Part shown: one piece after another, positions 10,017-20,839 of the stretch
How the letters are laid out: each line of letters begins with the position of its first letter
How positions within the stretch are numbered: the stretch's first letter is position 1
Assembly: GCF_002245535.1 (NCBI RefSeq)
Contig: NZ_NKCN01000005.1
Coordinates: 1 to 64,000, forward strand
Reading direction: 5' to 3'
Length of the DNA stretch: 64,000 bases
Origin: Mycobacterium lehmannii
GTDB taxonomy: Bacteria; Actinomycetota; Actinomycetes; Mycobacteriales; Mycobacteriaceae
Made by a program: the position numbers and the translations under genes
The notes under the pieces: model-generated
Databases searched by the model: none
Seen by the model: only the letters and a program-made list of their open reading frames with translations
Told to the model about the DNA's origin: nothing

Positions 10017-10022
10017 TAGTCT
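10017..10022 (+). promoter_or_regulatory. -10 element for leaderless ribE
   Basis: TAGTCT, six bases before the ribE GTG. It lies in the 103-base divergent region shared with lprG, which has its own -10 on the other strand. Confidence 0.5.
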
Positions 10023-10028
10023 GGCGAG

Positions 10029-10628
10029 GTGTTCACCGGAATCGTCGAAGAGGTCGGCGAGGTCGTCGCCAAGGAGGATCTCGGCGATTTCGCGCGGCTC
10101 GCCATCCGCGGGCCCCTCGTCACATCGGACGCCCGCCACGGGGACTCGATCGCGGTGAACGGCGTCTGCCTCACCGTGGTCGAGGTGCGCCCGGATGCGA
10201 CGTTCACCACCGACGTGATCGGGGAGACGCTGAACCGGTCGAGCCTGGGCCGGCTCGCGTTGGGCGGCCGGGTCAACCTCGAGCGTGCGGCGGCGGTGAA
10301 CAGCCGCCTCGGCGGGCACATCGTGCAGGGCCACGTCGACGGCACCGGCCACGTGATCGCGCGCACCCCGTCGGAACGCTGGGTCGTGGTGCGCATCGCA
10401 CTTCCGACCGCGCTGTCGCGGTATGTGGTGGAGAAGGGCTCCATCACCGTCGACGGTGTCTCGCTGACGGTGTCCGGGCTCGGACACGACTGGTTCGAGG
10501 TGTCGCTGATTCCCACGACGCTCGATCTCACGACGCTCGGCCGCGCCGAGGTCGGTACGCTGGTCAATCTCGAGGTGGACGTGATCGCCAAGTATGTCGA
10601 GCGGCTACTCGCTCCCCAAAGCGATTGA
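10029..10628 (+). CDS. ribE: Riboflavin synthase alpha chain
   Basis: Forms riboflavin from two molecules of 6,7-dimethyl-8-ribityllumazine. The 199-residue protein shows the two homologous barrels of the family: the first begins MFTGIVEEVGEV, and the second begins near GGHIVQGHVDGTGHV, with the conserved LTV segments (NGVCLTVVE and DGVSLTVSG) in both. The GTG start follows a TAGTCT box by six bases and has no ribosome-binding site. The gene is called ribC in some mycobacterial annotations. The other riboflavin genes ribBA and ribH follow after a minus-strand secreted-protein gene. Confidence 0.96.
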   Translation: MFTGIVEEVGEVVAKEDLGDFARLAIRGPLVTSDARHGDSIAVNGVCLTVVEVRPDATFTTDVIGETLNRSSLGRLALGGRVNLERAAAVNSRLGGHIVQGHVDGTGHVIARTPSERWVVVRIALPTALSRYVVEKGSITVDGVSLTVSGLGHDWFEVSLIPTTLDLTTLGRAEVGTLVNLEVDVIAKYVERLLAPQSD

Positions 10629-10662
10629 GCCGCCGCCACTTTGGAGCAGCGGTGGTCAACGT

Positions 10663-10989
10663 CTAGTAGCCGAGTGGCCCACGGAACTGCTGAATGATGG
10701 TGAAGAAGTCGCTGACCTGAGTCGCGGTCGGAACGAAATCGTTGAAGAACCGGTCGACCGCGCCCATCTGGTCGGGCGGGGCCACGTTTCGGGGCACGTA
10801 CTGCTGCCACATTCCTTCGAGCACTCCCACTGCCGGGATGACGTCGGACGCGGTGGGGCCGGGTCCCGGAGGAGCAATGTCGCTCGGCTGGGCGGCCGCC
10901 GACGGTGCGACGGCAAGGAACACACCGGAGGCGGCCACAGCGCACGCGGCGAAGAGCAGCCTTCCAGCGGTGAAACGTGACGCATTCAT
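10663..10989 (-). CDS. Small secreted protein with signal peptide
   Basis: A 108-residue protein. The start at 10989 is chosen because it gives a standard Sec signal peptide (basic N-terminus, hydrophobic LLFAACAVAASGVFLAVA, likely cleavage at SAAAQ) and because AAAGGGA precedes it. The mature part is Pro-rich (IAPPGPGPTASDVIPAVG), followed by MWQQYVPRNVAPPDQMG and an aromatic C-terminus. There is no cysteine that would make it a lipoprotein. I recognise the style of mycobacterial secreted proteins but no named family. It sits between ribE and ribBA on the opposite strand, which breaks the rib cluster. Confidence 0.75.
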   Translation of the reverse strand: MNASRFTAGRLLFAACAVAASGVFLAVAPSAAAQPSDIAPPGPGPTASDVIPAVGVLEGMWQQYVPRNVAPPDQMGAVDRFFNDFVPTATQVSDFFTIIQQFRGPLGY

Positions 10990-11168
10990 ATGAGTCCCTT
11001 TGAGCGTGACCAGGAAACGTAGCGTAGACATCCGGCGACTCGGCCAAGGAGCAATCCCGAAAATACACAGAGGTTCCACAGAGCGCCGCCGACGGCGAAA
11101 GCAGGAGTAAATGCCCAGCTCAGCGGCCTGGCAATAAGTTTTGAACCCCGGTGGTTCATACTGATGTG

Positions 11169-13396
<2,228 letters not shown>

Positions 13397-13410
<14 letters not shown>

Positions 13411-13864
13411 GTGACATCGCGAGTTCGTCGCGCTCGGAGGTGGTTTGGTCGTCGGCGACGGTGAACCCGATGCTCTCGTACACCTGACGCGCGGCCGCGT
13501 TGTCGATCGCCACCCGTAAGCGGACCGTGTGCACGTTGCTGGTGCGCGCCCAGTCGAGAGCCGCGGCGACCAGTTGCCGCGCCAGGCCCCGACCCCGTGC
13601 CGCGGGTTCCAGCCACAGCGAGTACAGATACACGGTCTCGTTGTTCTCCTGCTGCGCCCCGATCATTCCGACGGGACGGTCACCGTCGAGCGCGACGAAC
13701 TGCGCATGGTCGCGCAACCGCCGCCGCCACTGCGCTGCGGTGAAGGCCGCCTCGTCCCGGTAGCTTGGATCATTCTCACCCAGCGAGTCGGCCAGCGCCC
13801 TCAACCGGATGGCAGCGAATGTCTGCCAGTCGATTTCGCCGATCCGGGCCACACATTCGGTCAT
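13397..13864 (-). CDS. GNAT family N-acetyltransferase
   Basis: A 155-residue acetyl-CoA-dependent acetyltransferase. Motif A, with the CoA-pyrophosphate loop, is LWLEPAARGRGLARQLV, and motif B follows as LRVAIDNAAARQVYESIGF. Upstream is the substrate-side strand VGMIGAQQENNETVYLYS. The substrate is unknown. Its ATG overlaps the stop of the gamma-glutamyltransferase gene as ATGA, so it is co-transcribed and coupled with it, which could mean a joint role with amino compounds or peptides. Confidence 0.9.
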
Positions 13865-15822
13865 CGGGTGTCGCCCATGACCAACCCTTCCCGGCGCGGA
13901 TCCGCCCCGCCGATGAGGCCTGTGCTGTCTCGGGTGATCGCCGACAGGCCGCTCGACTGGTCGGCCAGATCCACCTGATGGCCGAGTGCCCGCAACCCCT
14001 GCACGAGCGGGTCGTGACCGCCGTTATCGGAGGTGTCGATGATCGGATGCTCACCGCCGACATTGGTCTTCGGGGTGTTCGCCGCGCCGAAGTCGACCAT
14101 CGACACCGCCTGCTGCGGGTCGAGCCCCCAATCCAACATTCCCACAATGGTTTTCGCCACAAACTGGATGATCACCGCACCGCCGGGCGAACCCAGGACC
14201 GCATAGAGGCGTCCGCGCTCGCCGGCCCGGCCCTGTGCCTGGTCGAAGATCAGAGTCGGCGCCATCGTGCTGCGCGGTCGCTTGCCGGGCTGGACCCGGT
14301 TCGCCACGGGCGCCCCGTCGGGGCCGGCCGGCTCGGCCGAGAAGTCCGTGAGCTGGTTGTTGAGGAGGAACCCGTCGACCATGTGGAACGAGCCGAACGC
14401 CGACTCGACCGTGGTGGTCAACGACGCGGCGTTGCCCTGCGAGTCGACGATGCTGACCTGGCTGGTGCCGTGCTCGGGGACGGGCGGTCCGGGGCTGGTC
14501 GGCGGTCCGAACTCACCGGGTTTCGCGGTGCCCATGCTGTGCTGCTCGGAGATCAGCGCGGCCCGACCGGCGAGGTAGTCACTGCCGAGCAGCGTGTCGG
14601 GTGAGCCGCCCGGCAGCGGCACGAAATCGGTGTCGGCGACGTACTTGTCGCGGTCGGCGTACGCCAGTCGTTCCGCCTCGGATATCAGGTGTACGCCCAT
14701 GACCGACGGTCGGCCGCCGTTGAGGTCGACGTCGCTGGGCTTGTGATCGGCCATCGGGAAGTGTTCGAGAATGCCGAGAGTCGCCAGCACGGCGATGCCG
14801 CCTGACGACGGCGGTGGCATCCCGCAGATCTCCCGTCCGCGGTACGGCCTGCACAGCGGTTCGCGTTCCTTGACCGAGTAGTTGGCGAGGTCTTCGACGG
14901 TCATCAGGCTCGGCGTCCGGCCCCCGGAGGCGTCGGCCGCTGCGGCGACGATGTCGCGGGCGATGGCGCCGGTGTAGAACGCCTGAGGGTCGGTGGCGAT
15001 GACGCCCAACGTCTTCGAGTACGCCGGGTTGGTCAGCCGGGTGCCCTCCGTCTTGGGGCTGCCGTCGCCGTTGAGGAAGTATTCGGCCGCTTGGCGGTCG
15101 AGCTTGAGCTCGGGGGCCGCGTCATCGATGGCCGCGGCCAGCCTCGGGCTGATGTCGAAGCCGTCGTCGGCCATCCGGACTGCGGGAGCGAACAGGTCGC
15201 GCCAGCCCGTCTTGCCGTGATCGGCGTGCACCTCGGTGAGCATCCGCACGATGCCGGGCACACCGATCGAACGCCCCGAGGCCCTGGCGTCCGGTTTGGG
15301 CTCCGTCCGGTCGGTTTCGGAAACCCAGCGCAGATAGTTCTCCGTGGCCGCAGCGGGCGCGGTTTCGCGGCCGTCGTAGGCCTGGACCTCACCGGCGGCC
15401 GCATCGAAATAGAGCAGGAAGCCGCCGCCGCCGAGGCCCGACGCCTGCGGCTCGACGAGGCCGAGCACGGCCTGCGCGGTGACGAGTGCGTCCGCCGCGG
15501 TGCCGCCGTCGCGGAGCACCTCGCACGCGGCCTGCGTGGCCAGCGGATTAGCGGTGACCACCGAGAAGCTGCTGGTTCGCACCGGCGTCATGTCGGTGCG
15601 GTAACCCGTGGCCACCTCGGGATTGGTGGAGATGTCGCGGGACGTCGGCGGCCCGGGAGAGGGTCCGGCGGTGGTCTTGACCACCGGGGTGCCGTTCTCG
15701 ACGATCGCGCACGGTCCGGCGGCCTCAGACTCGGTGCTGCTGTCGTCGCTCGAGCAGCCGGCGAGCACCAGCACCAACCCGGTCAGCGGGGCCATCACCT
15801 TGGTCAGCGAGGAGATCCGCAT
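13861..15822 (-). CDS. ggt: Gamma-glutamyltransferase lipoprotein
   Basis: A 653-residue Ntn-hydrolase precursor that cleaves gamma-glutamyl bonds such as those of glutathione-like thiols. Its export signal ends in the lipobox VLAGC (Cys23), so it is anchored outside the membrane. The family fold is visible from [19 protein letters not shown] and [13 protein letters not shown] to the C-terminal [18 protein letters not shown]. The autoprocessing nucleophile is probably Thr452 in [12 protein letters not shown], which would give a large and a small subunit. The ATG at 15822 gives the signal peptide and follows a TACCGT box by six bases. GgtB of M. tuberculosis (Rv2394) is a similar lipoprotein at another locus. 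Confidence 0.93.
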   Translation of the reverse strand: MRISSLTKVMAPLTGLVLVLAGCSSDDSSTESEAAGPCAIVENGTPVVKTTAGPSPGPPTSRDISTNPEVATGYRTDMTPVRTSSFSVVTANPLATQAACEVLRDGGTAADALVTAQAVLGLVEPQASGLGGGGFLLYFDAAAGEVQAYDGRETAPAAATENYLRWVSETDRTEPKPDARASGRSIGVPGIVRMLTEVHADHGKTGWRDLFAPAVRMADDGFDISPRLAAAIDDAAPELKLDRQAAEYFLNGDGSPKTEGTRLTNPAYSKTLGVIATDPQAFYTGAIARDIVAAAADASGGRTPSLMTVEDLANYSVKEREPLCRPYRGREICGMPPPSSGGIAVLATLGILEHFPMADHKPSDVDLNGGRPSVMGVHLISEAERLAYADRDKYVADTDFVPLPGGSPDTLLGSDYLAGRAALISEQHSMGTAKPGEFGPPTSPGPPVPEHGTSQVSIVDSQGNAASLTTTVESAFGSFHMVDGFLLNNQLTDFSAEPAGPDGAPVANRVQPGKRPRSTMAPTLIFDQAQGRAGERGRLYAVLGSPGGAVIIQFVAKTIVGMLDWGLDPQQAVSMVDFGAANTPKTNVGGEHPIIDTSDNGGHDPLVQGLRALGHQVDLADQSSGLSAITRDSTGLIGGADPRREGLVMGDTR

Positions 15823-15828
15823 CACCCG

Positions 15829-15834
15829 ACGGTA
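15829..15834 (-). promoter_or_regulatory. -10 element for leaderless ggt
   Basis: TACCGT on the minus strand, six bases before the ggt ATG. It shares a 53-base divergent region with the uvrC -10 on the other strand, so the two promoters nearly touch. Confidence 0.45.
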
Positions 15835-15862
15835 GTGGATCGGGCCGGTCGGAACGCGGCAG

Positions 15863-15868
15863 TAACCT
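15863..15868 (+). promoter_or_regulatory. -10 element for leaderless uvrC operon
   Basis: TAACCT, seven bases before the uvrC GTG, with no ribosome-binding site between. It should drive uvrC-rapZ-yvcK-whiA. Confidence 0.5.
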
Positions 15869-15875
15869 GGATTGC

Positions 15876-17870
15876 GTGCCTGATCCTTCGACGTACCGAC
15901 CCGCCCCAGGGTCGATTCCCGTCGAACCGGGCGTCTACCGATTCCGCGACCCACACGGCAGGGTGATCTACGTCGGCAAGGCGAAGAGCCTGCGCAGCCG
16001 ACTGAACTCCTACTTCGCCGACGTCGCGAGCCTGGCGCCACGCACACGTCAGATGGTGATGGCTGCGGGCAGCGTCGAGTGGACGGTGGTCAACACCGAA
16101 GTCGAGGCGCTGCAGCTCGAATACAACTGGATCAAGGAGTTCGATCCGCGGTTCAACATCAGGTATCGAGACGACAAGTCGTACCCGGTGCTCGCGGTCA
16201 CACTCAACGAGGAGTATCCGCGGCTGATGGTGTACCGCGGGGCCCGGCGCAAGGGCGTCCGGTACTTCGGACCCTATTCGCATGCGTGGGCGATCCGCGA
16301 AACCCTCGACCTGCTGACGCGGGTGTTTCCGGCGCGCACATGCTCTAACGGAGTGTTCAAGCGCCACAGGCAAATCGATCGGCCCTGCCTGCTCGGCTAT
16401 ATCGACAAGTGTTCGGCCCCCTGCATCGGTCGGGTGAGCGCCGAAGAGCACCGCCAGATCGTTCTCGATTTCTGCGACTTCCTCGCCGGTAAGACCGATC
16501 GGTTGGTCCGCGACCTCGAACACCAGATGAACGAGGCCGCCGAGGAACTGGATTTCGAGAGGGCCGCACGCCTGCGCGACGACATCGGCGCTTTGAAACG
16601 GGCGCTGGAGAAACAGGCGGTGGTGTTCGGCGACGGCACCGATGCCGACGTGGTGGCATTCGCCGACGACGAACTCGAAGCGGCCGTGCAGGTTTTCCAC
16701 GTCCGTGGGGGCCGCGTGCGCGGCCAGCGCGGTTGGATCGTGGAAAAGTCCGGTGAGCCGGGAGAATCGAGCCAGGAACGTTTGGTGGAGCAGTTCCTGA
16801 CCCAGTTCTACGGCGATCAGGCCGAATTGGGCGGCGCCAGTGACAGCGGCGGGGACGAGGCGACCAATCCCGTGCCGCGTCAGGTGCTGGTTCCGTGCCT
16901 GCCGAGCAACTCCGACGAATTGGCCGCTTGGCTCAGCCAGTTGCGGGGCTCTCGGGTGTCGTTGCGCGTGCCGCAGCGGGGCGACAAGCGCGCCCTCGCC
17001 GAGACGGTCCGCCGCAATGCGCAGGATGCGCTCGCCCAGCACAAGCTCAGGCGTGCCGGTGACTTCACCGCGAGAACCGCTGCGCTGCAGAGTATTCAGG
17101 ACGCGTTGGGGCTGGCCGAGGCGCCGTTGCGCATCGAGTGCGTCGACATCAGCCACGTGCAGGGCACCGATGTGGTGGCCTCGCTGGTGGTCTTCGAGGA
17201 CGGCTTACCGCGCAAGTCCGATTACCGGCACTATGCAATCCGAGAGGCCGCGGGCGACGGCCGTGCCGACGATGTCGCCTCCATCGCCGAGGTGACAAGG
17301 CGCCGGTTCTACCGTCACCTGCACGACACCCAGCATCCGACAGAGCTTGCGCCGGAAGGAAAGTCACGCAGGTTCGCCTACCCACCCAACCTGTTCGTCG
17401 TCGATGGCGGTGCGCCACAGGTCAACGCCGCACAAGCGGTGCTCGACGAGCTGGGTATCACCGACGTCGCGGTGATCGGCTTGGCCAAGCGTCTGGAGGA
17501 GGTGTGGGTTCCGTCGGAGCCCGATCCGCTGATCATGCCGCGCAACAGTGAAGGGCTGTACCTGCTGCAGCGTGTACGCGACGAGGCGCACCGGTTCGCG
17601 ATCGCCTATCACCGCAGCAAGCGTTCCAAGCGGATGACCGCGTCGGCGCTTGACTCGGTTCGAGGACTCGGTGAGCATCGCCGGAAAGCACTGGTCACCC
17701 ACTTCGGATCGGTGGCCCGACTGAAGGAGGCGTCGATCGAGGAGATCACCGCGGTACCCGGCATCGGCGTCGCCACCGCCCGTGCCGTGCTCGACGCGCT
17801 TGGCGTACCGCCCGAAAGCGACGCGCCCGAGTCGGCGGTCGACGATGATCAGAGCAAGGTATCGGGATGA
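15876..17870 (+). CDS. uvrC: Excinuclease ABC subunit C
   Basis: Makes both incisions in nucleotide excision repair. The order of domains in the 664 residues is as expected: a GIY-YIG nuclease near residues 14-95 ([25 protein letters not shown]), a Cys-rich segment ([27 protein letters not shown]), a UVR domain ([19 protein letters not shown]), an RNase H-like nuclease ([31 protein letters not shown]) and tandem helix-hairpin-helix motifs ([31 protein letters not shown]). The GTG start is preceded by a -10 box and no ribosome-binding site. Its stop overlaps rapZ by four bases. Confidence 0.97.
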   Translation: MPDPSTYRPAPGSIPVEPGVYRFRDPHGRVIYVGKAKSLRSRLNSYFADVASLAPRTRQMVMAAGSVEWTVVNTEVEALQLEYNWIKEFDPRFNIRYRDDKSYPVLAVTLNEEYPRLMVYRGARRKGVRYFGPYSHAWAIRETLDLLTRVFPARTCSNGVFKRHRQIDRPCLLGYIDKCSAPCIGRVSAEEHRQIVLDFCDFLAGKTDRLVRDLEHQMNEAAEELDFERAARLRDDIGALKRALEKQAVVFGDGTDADVVAFADDELEAAVQVFHVRGGRVRGQRGWIVEKSGEPGESSQERLVEQFLTQFYGDQAELGGASDSGGDEATNPVPRQVLVPCLPSNSDELAAWLSQLRGSRVSLRVPQRGDKRALAETVRRNAQDALAQHKLRRAGDFTARTAALQSIQDALGLAEAPLRIECVDISHVQGTDVVASLVVFEDGLPRKSDYRHYAIREAAGDGRADDVASIAEVTRRRFYRHLHDTQHPTELAPEGKSRRFAYPPNLFVVDGGAPQVNAAQAVLDELGITDVAVIGLAKRLEEVWVPSEPDPLIMPRNSEGLYLLQRVRDEAHRFAIAYHRSKRSKRMTASALDSVRGLGEHRRKALVTHFGSVARLKEASIEEITAVPGIGVATARAVLDALGVPPESDAPESAVDDDQSKVSG

Positions 17871-18781
17871 CGGACCAGGGAATGCACGAGGATCTTCGCG
17901 ACGAGGCCAGCGCCGACTCCGGCATCGACGTGGTTCTGGTCACCGGCCTCTCGGGTGCGGGTAGGGGTACCGCGGCCAAGGTGCTCGAGGACCTGGGGTG
18001 GTACGTCGCCGACAACCTTCCGCCGGAGCTGATCGCGCAGATGGTCGAGCTGGGGCTGGCGGCCGGCTCACGGATCACCCAGCTGGCGGTGGTGATGGAC
18101 GTGCGCTCACGCGGGTTCACCGGAGACCTGGACTGGGTGCGCAACGAGCTCGCGACCCGCAACATCGCGCCGCGGGTGTTGTTCCTGGACGCTTCGGACG
18201 AGAGCCTGGTGCGCCGCTACGAACAGAACCGCCGAAGTCACCCATTGCAGGGCAATCAGACTCTGGCAGAAGGCATTGCGGCCGAGCGCGCGCTGTTGGC
18301 CCCCGTCCGCGCGTCGGCCGATCTGGTGATCGACACCTCGACGCTTTCGGTGCCCGCGCTGCGCGAGAGCATCGAGCGCGCCTTCGGAGGCGAAACCATC
18401 GCCCACACGAACGTCACGGTCGAGTCCTTCGGCTACAAGTACGGGTTGCCGATGGATGCCGACACCGTGATGGACGTCCGGTTCCTGCCGAACCCGCACT
18501 GGGTGGACGACCTGCGCCCGCACAGCGGCCAGCATCCCGCGGTCCGCGACTATGTTCTCGGGCAACCGGGTGCAGGCGACTTCCTGGAGACCTATCATCG
18601 GCTGCTCGACGTAGTCATCGACGGATACCGTCGCGAGGGGAAGCGATATATGACCGTCGCCATCGGATGCACCGGCGGCAAACATCGAAGCGTGGCGATC
18701 GCCGAGGCACTGGCGGCGCGGCTGCAGGGCGGTGATGACCTGACGGTGCGGGTGTTGCACCGGGATCTGGGGCGCGAATGA
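17867..18781 (+). CDS. rapZ: RapZ/YvcJ family nucleotide-binding protein
   Basis: A 304-residue P-loop protein of the family that in E. coli acts as RNase adaptor for the glucosamine-6-phosphate synthase small RNA; that role is not established in mycobacteria. The P-loop is [16 protein letters not shown], with Arg where a Lys is usual; I recall the same in M. tuberculosis Rv1421, so it is lineage-typical. The C-terminal domain has [49 protein letters not shown] (read in parts) and the ending LHRDLGRE. It is coupled by 4-base overlaps to uvrC and yvcK. Confidence 0.94.
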   Translation: MTDQGMHEDLRDEASADSGIDVVLVTGLSGAGRGTAAKVLEDLGWYVADNLPPELIAQMVELGLAAGSRITQLAVVMDVRSRGFTGDLDWVRNELATRNIAPRVLFLDASDESLVRRYEQNRRSHPLQGNQTLAEGIAAERALLAPVRASADLVIDTSTLSVPALRESIERAFGGETIAHTNVTVESFGYKYGLPMDADTVMDVRFLPNPHWVDDLRPHSGQHPAVRDYVLGQPGAGDFLETYHRLLDVVIDGYRREGKRYMTVAIGCTGGKHRSVAIAEALAARLQGGDDLTVRVLHRDLGRE

Positions 18782-19815
18782 CTTCATCTGATTCGCGGCT
18801 CGCCGCGGCGCGGATCGTTGCGCTCGGTGGTGGGCACGGGCTCTATGCGACCCTGTCGGCGGCGCGCAGGCTGACGCCGCACGTGACGGCCATCGTCACG
18901 GTCGCCGACGACGGCGGCTCGTCAGGGCGACTGCGCAACGAGCTGGATGTCGTGCCACCGGGTGATCTTCGAATGGCGTTGGCCGCTTTGGCATCTGACA
19001 GCCCGCACGGCCGACTGTGGGCGACGATCATTCAGCACCGGTTCGGTGGCAGCGGGGCGCTGGCCGGGCATCCGATCGGCAACCTGCTGCTCGCCGGCCT
19101 CAGCGAGGTGTTGGCCGACCCGATCGCCGCACTCGACGAACTGGGCCGCATCCTCGGCGTGAAGGGTCGCGTGCTTCCGATGTGCCCGATGGGGCTCGGC
19201 ATCGAGGCCGACGTGGCGGGTCTGGAATCTGACCCTCGCATGAGTCGGGTGATTCGCGGCCAGGTGGCGATCGCCACCACCGTGGGCAAAGTCCGTCGCG
19301 TGCGGCTGCTGCCGGGGGATCCGCCCGCCACCCGACAGGCCGTCGACGCGATCATGGCCGCGGACCTGGTGGTGCTGGGCCCCGGCTCGTGGTTCACGAG
19401 CGTGATCCCGCATGTACTGGTTCCCGAGCTCGCGGCAGCGCTGCAGGCGACTGCGGCGCGCCGGGCGTTGGTGCTCAACCTGGTGGCCGAACCGGGGGAG
19501 ACGGCGGGCTTTTCTGTCGAGCGACACATTCACGTGCTCGCGCAGCATGCGCCCGACTTCACCGTGCACGAGATCATCGTCGACGCCAGTCGGGTGCCCA
19601 GTGAACGCGAGCGCGAGCAACTGCGTCGGACCGCGAACATCCTTCGTGCTCAAGTTCAGTTTGCTGAGGTGTCCAGACCTGGTACACCTTTACATGACCC
19701 GGCGCGCTTGGCCGCGGCATTGGAGAGTGTGCGTCTTCGCGGCGCCGCCGCTCCGGCGCCGGCAGTGCCCACGTCGACAGCGAATGGACCGAGAGGTGAC
19801 GACCCGTGGCGATGA
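18778..19815 (+). CDS. yvcK: YvcK/CuvA family gluconeogenesis and morphogenesis factor
   Basis: A 345-residue protein of the CofD-like fold. Visible motifs are [62 protein letters not shown] and [17 protein letters not shown]. In mycobacteria the orthologue (CuvA, Rv1422) is needed for normal growth on some carbon sources and for cell-wall growth and binds UDP-sugars in related bacteria. The gene is coupled to rapZ and overlaps whiA by ten bases, the conserved rapZ-yvcK-whiA order. Confidence 0.95.
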   Translation: MTSSDSRLAAARIVALGGGHGLYATLSAARRLTPHVTAIVTVADDGGSSGRLRNELDVVPPGDLRMALAALASDSPHGRLWATIIQHRFGGSGALAGHPIGNLLLAGLSEVLADPIAALDELGRILGVKGRVLPMCPMGLGIEADVAGLESDPRMSRVIRGQVAIATTVGKVRRVRLLPGDPPATRQAVDAIMAADLVVLGPGSWFTSVIPHVLVPELAAALQATAARRALVLNLVAEPGETAGFSVERHIHVLAQHAPDFTVHEIIVDASRVPSEREREQLRRTANILRAQVQFAEVSRPGTPLHDPARLAAALESVRLRGAAAPAPAVPTSTANGPRGDDPWR

Positions 19816-20789
19816 CAGCCGAGGTCAAGGATGAGTTGAGTCGGCTGATCGTCAATTCGGTCAGTGCTCGGCGCGCCGAGGTGGCCTCCCTGCTGCGATT
19901 CGCCGGCGGACTGCACATCGTTTCGGGCCGCGTCGTCGTCGAGGCGGAGGTCGATCTCGGCATCATCGCGCGGCGGCTGCGCAAGGACATTTACGACCTG
20001 TACGGCTACAACGCCACAGTGCACGTCGTGTCGGCCAGCGGAATCCGCAAGAGCACCCGATACGTGGTCCGGGTGGCCAAGGACGGCGAGGCGTTGGCCA
20101 GGCAGACCGGTCTTCTCGATCTGCGGGGCCGACCCGTGCGCGGGCTGCCGGCTCAAGTTGTCGGCGGCAGTGTGGCCGACGCCGAAGCCGCCTGGCGCGG
20201 AGCATTTCTGGCGCATGGATCACTCACTGAACCGGGACGCTCGTCGGCGTTGGAAGTCAGCTGCCCGGGTCCTGAGGCGGCGCTGGCTCTCGTCGGCGCC
20301 GCCCGCAGGTTGGGGGTGAGTGCGAAAGCGCGTGAGGTGCGCGGTACCGACCGGGTGGTGGTGCGCGACGGCGAGGCGATCGGTGCGCTGTTGACGCGCA
20401 TGGGTGCGCAGGACACCCGGCTGACATGGGAAGAGCGCAGGATGCGGCGCGAGGTGCGGGCCACCGCCAACCGGCTGGCCAACTTCGACGACGCGAACCT
20501 GCGGCGCTCGGCACGGGCGGCGGTCGCCGCGGCAGCGCGCGTGGAACGGGCGCTGGAGATCCTCGGCGATACGGTGCCCGACCACCTCGCCGCCGCGGGC
20601 AAGCTGCGCGTCGAGCACCGGCAGGCGTCGCTGGAGGAGTTGGGCCGGCTCGCCGATCCGCCGATGACGAAGGACGCTGTGGCGGGCCGCATTCGGCGGT
20701 TGCTGTCCATGGCCGATCGCAAGGCCAAGCAGGACGGGATTCCGGACACCGAGTCGGCCGTCACGCCGGACCTGCTCGAGGACGCCTAG
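19806..20789 (+). CDS. whiA: Sporulation-type regulator WhiA
   Basis: A 327-residue DNA-binding protein with an N-terminal LAGLIDADG-like domain (from [20 protein letters not shown]) and a C-terminal helix-turn-helix ([20 protein letters not shown], followed by [15 protein letters not shown]). In actinobacteria WhiA controls cell division genes together with WhiB. An AGAGGTG site lies about six bases before GTG 19806, which favours that start over the ATG at 19812. It is the last conserved gene before an accessory block of cyclase genes. Confidence 0.95.
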   Translation: MAMTAEVKDELSRLIVNSVSARRAEVASLLRFAGGLHIVSGRVVVEAEVDLGIIARRLRKDIYDLYGYNATVHVVSASGIRKSTRYVVRVAKDGEALARQTGLLDLRGRPVRGLPAQVVGGSVADAEAAWRGAFLAHGSLTEPGRSSALEVSCPGPEAALALVGAARRLGVSAKAREVRGTDRVVVRDGEAIGALLTRMGAQDTRLTWEERRMRREVRATANRLANFDDANLRRSARAAVAAAARVERALEILGDTVPDHLAAAGKLRVEHRQASLEELGRLADPPMTKDAVAGRIRRLLSMADRKAKQDGIPDTESAVTPDLLEDA

Positions 20790-20802
20790 CGCCGACCGGC
20801 CA

Positions 20803-20839
20803 CTTGTCAGGCGCATTTCGGTGAAAGGCGTATGACAAG
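20803..20839 (+). promoter_or_regulatory. Inverted repeat over the start of the first cyclase gene
   Basis: CTTGTCAGGCGC (20803-20814) and GCGTATGACAAG (20828-20839) pair at 10 of 12 positions, with 7 perfect outer pairs, around a 13-base loop. The ATG at 20832 and the AAAGG site before it lie in or next to the right arm. As RNA it could hide the start; as DNA it could be an operator. Only the repeat itself is seen. Confidence 0.5.

Noticed and set aside
11080..11168. FMN riboswitch before ribBA
   Set aside because: The conserved RFN stem sequences are not present; the gap is short and the gene looks leaderless.
17867..18781. RapZ P-loop with Arg instead of Lys as a sign of inactivity
   Set aside because: I recall the same GAGRGT loop in M. 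tuberculosis Rv1421, so it is usual for the lineage.
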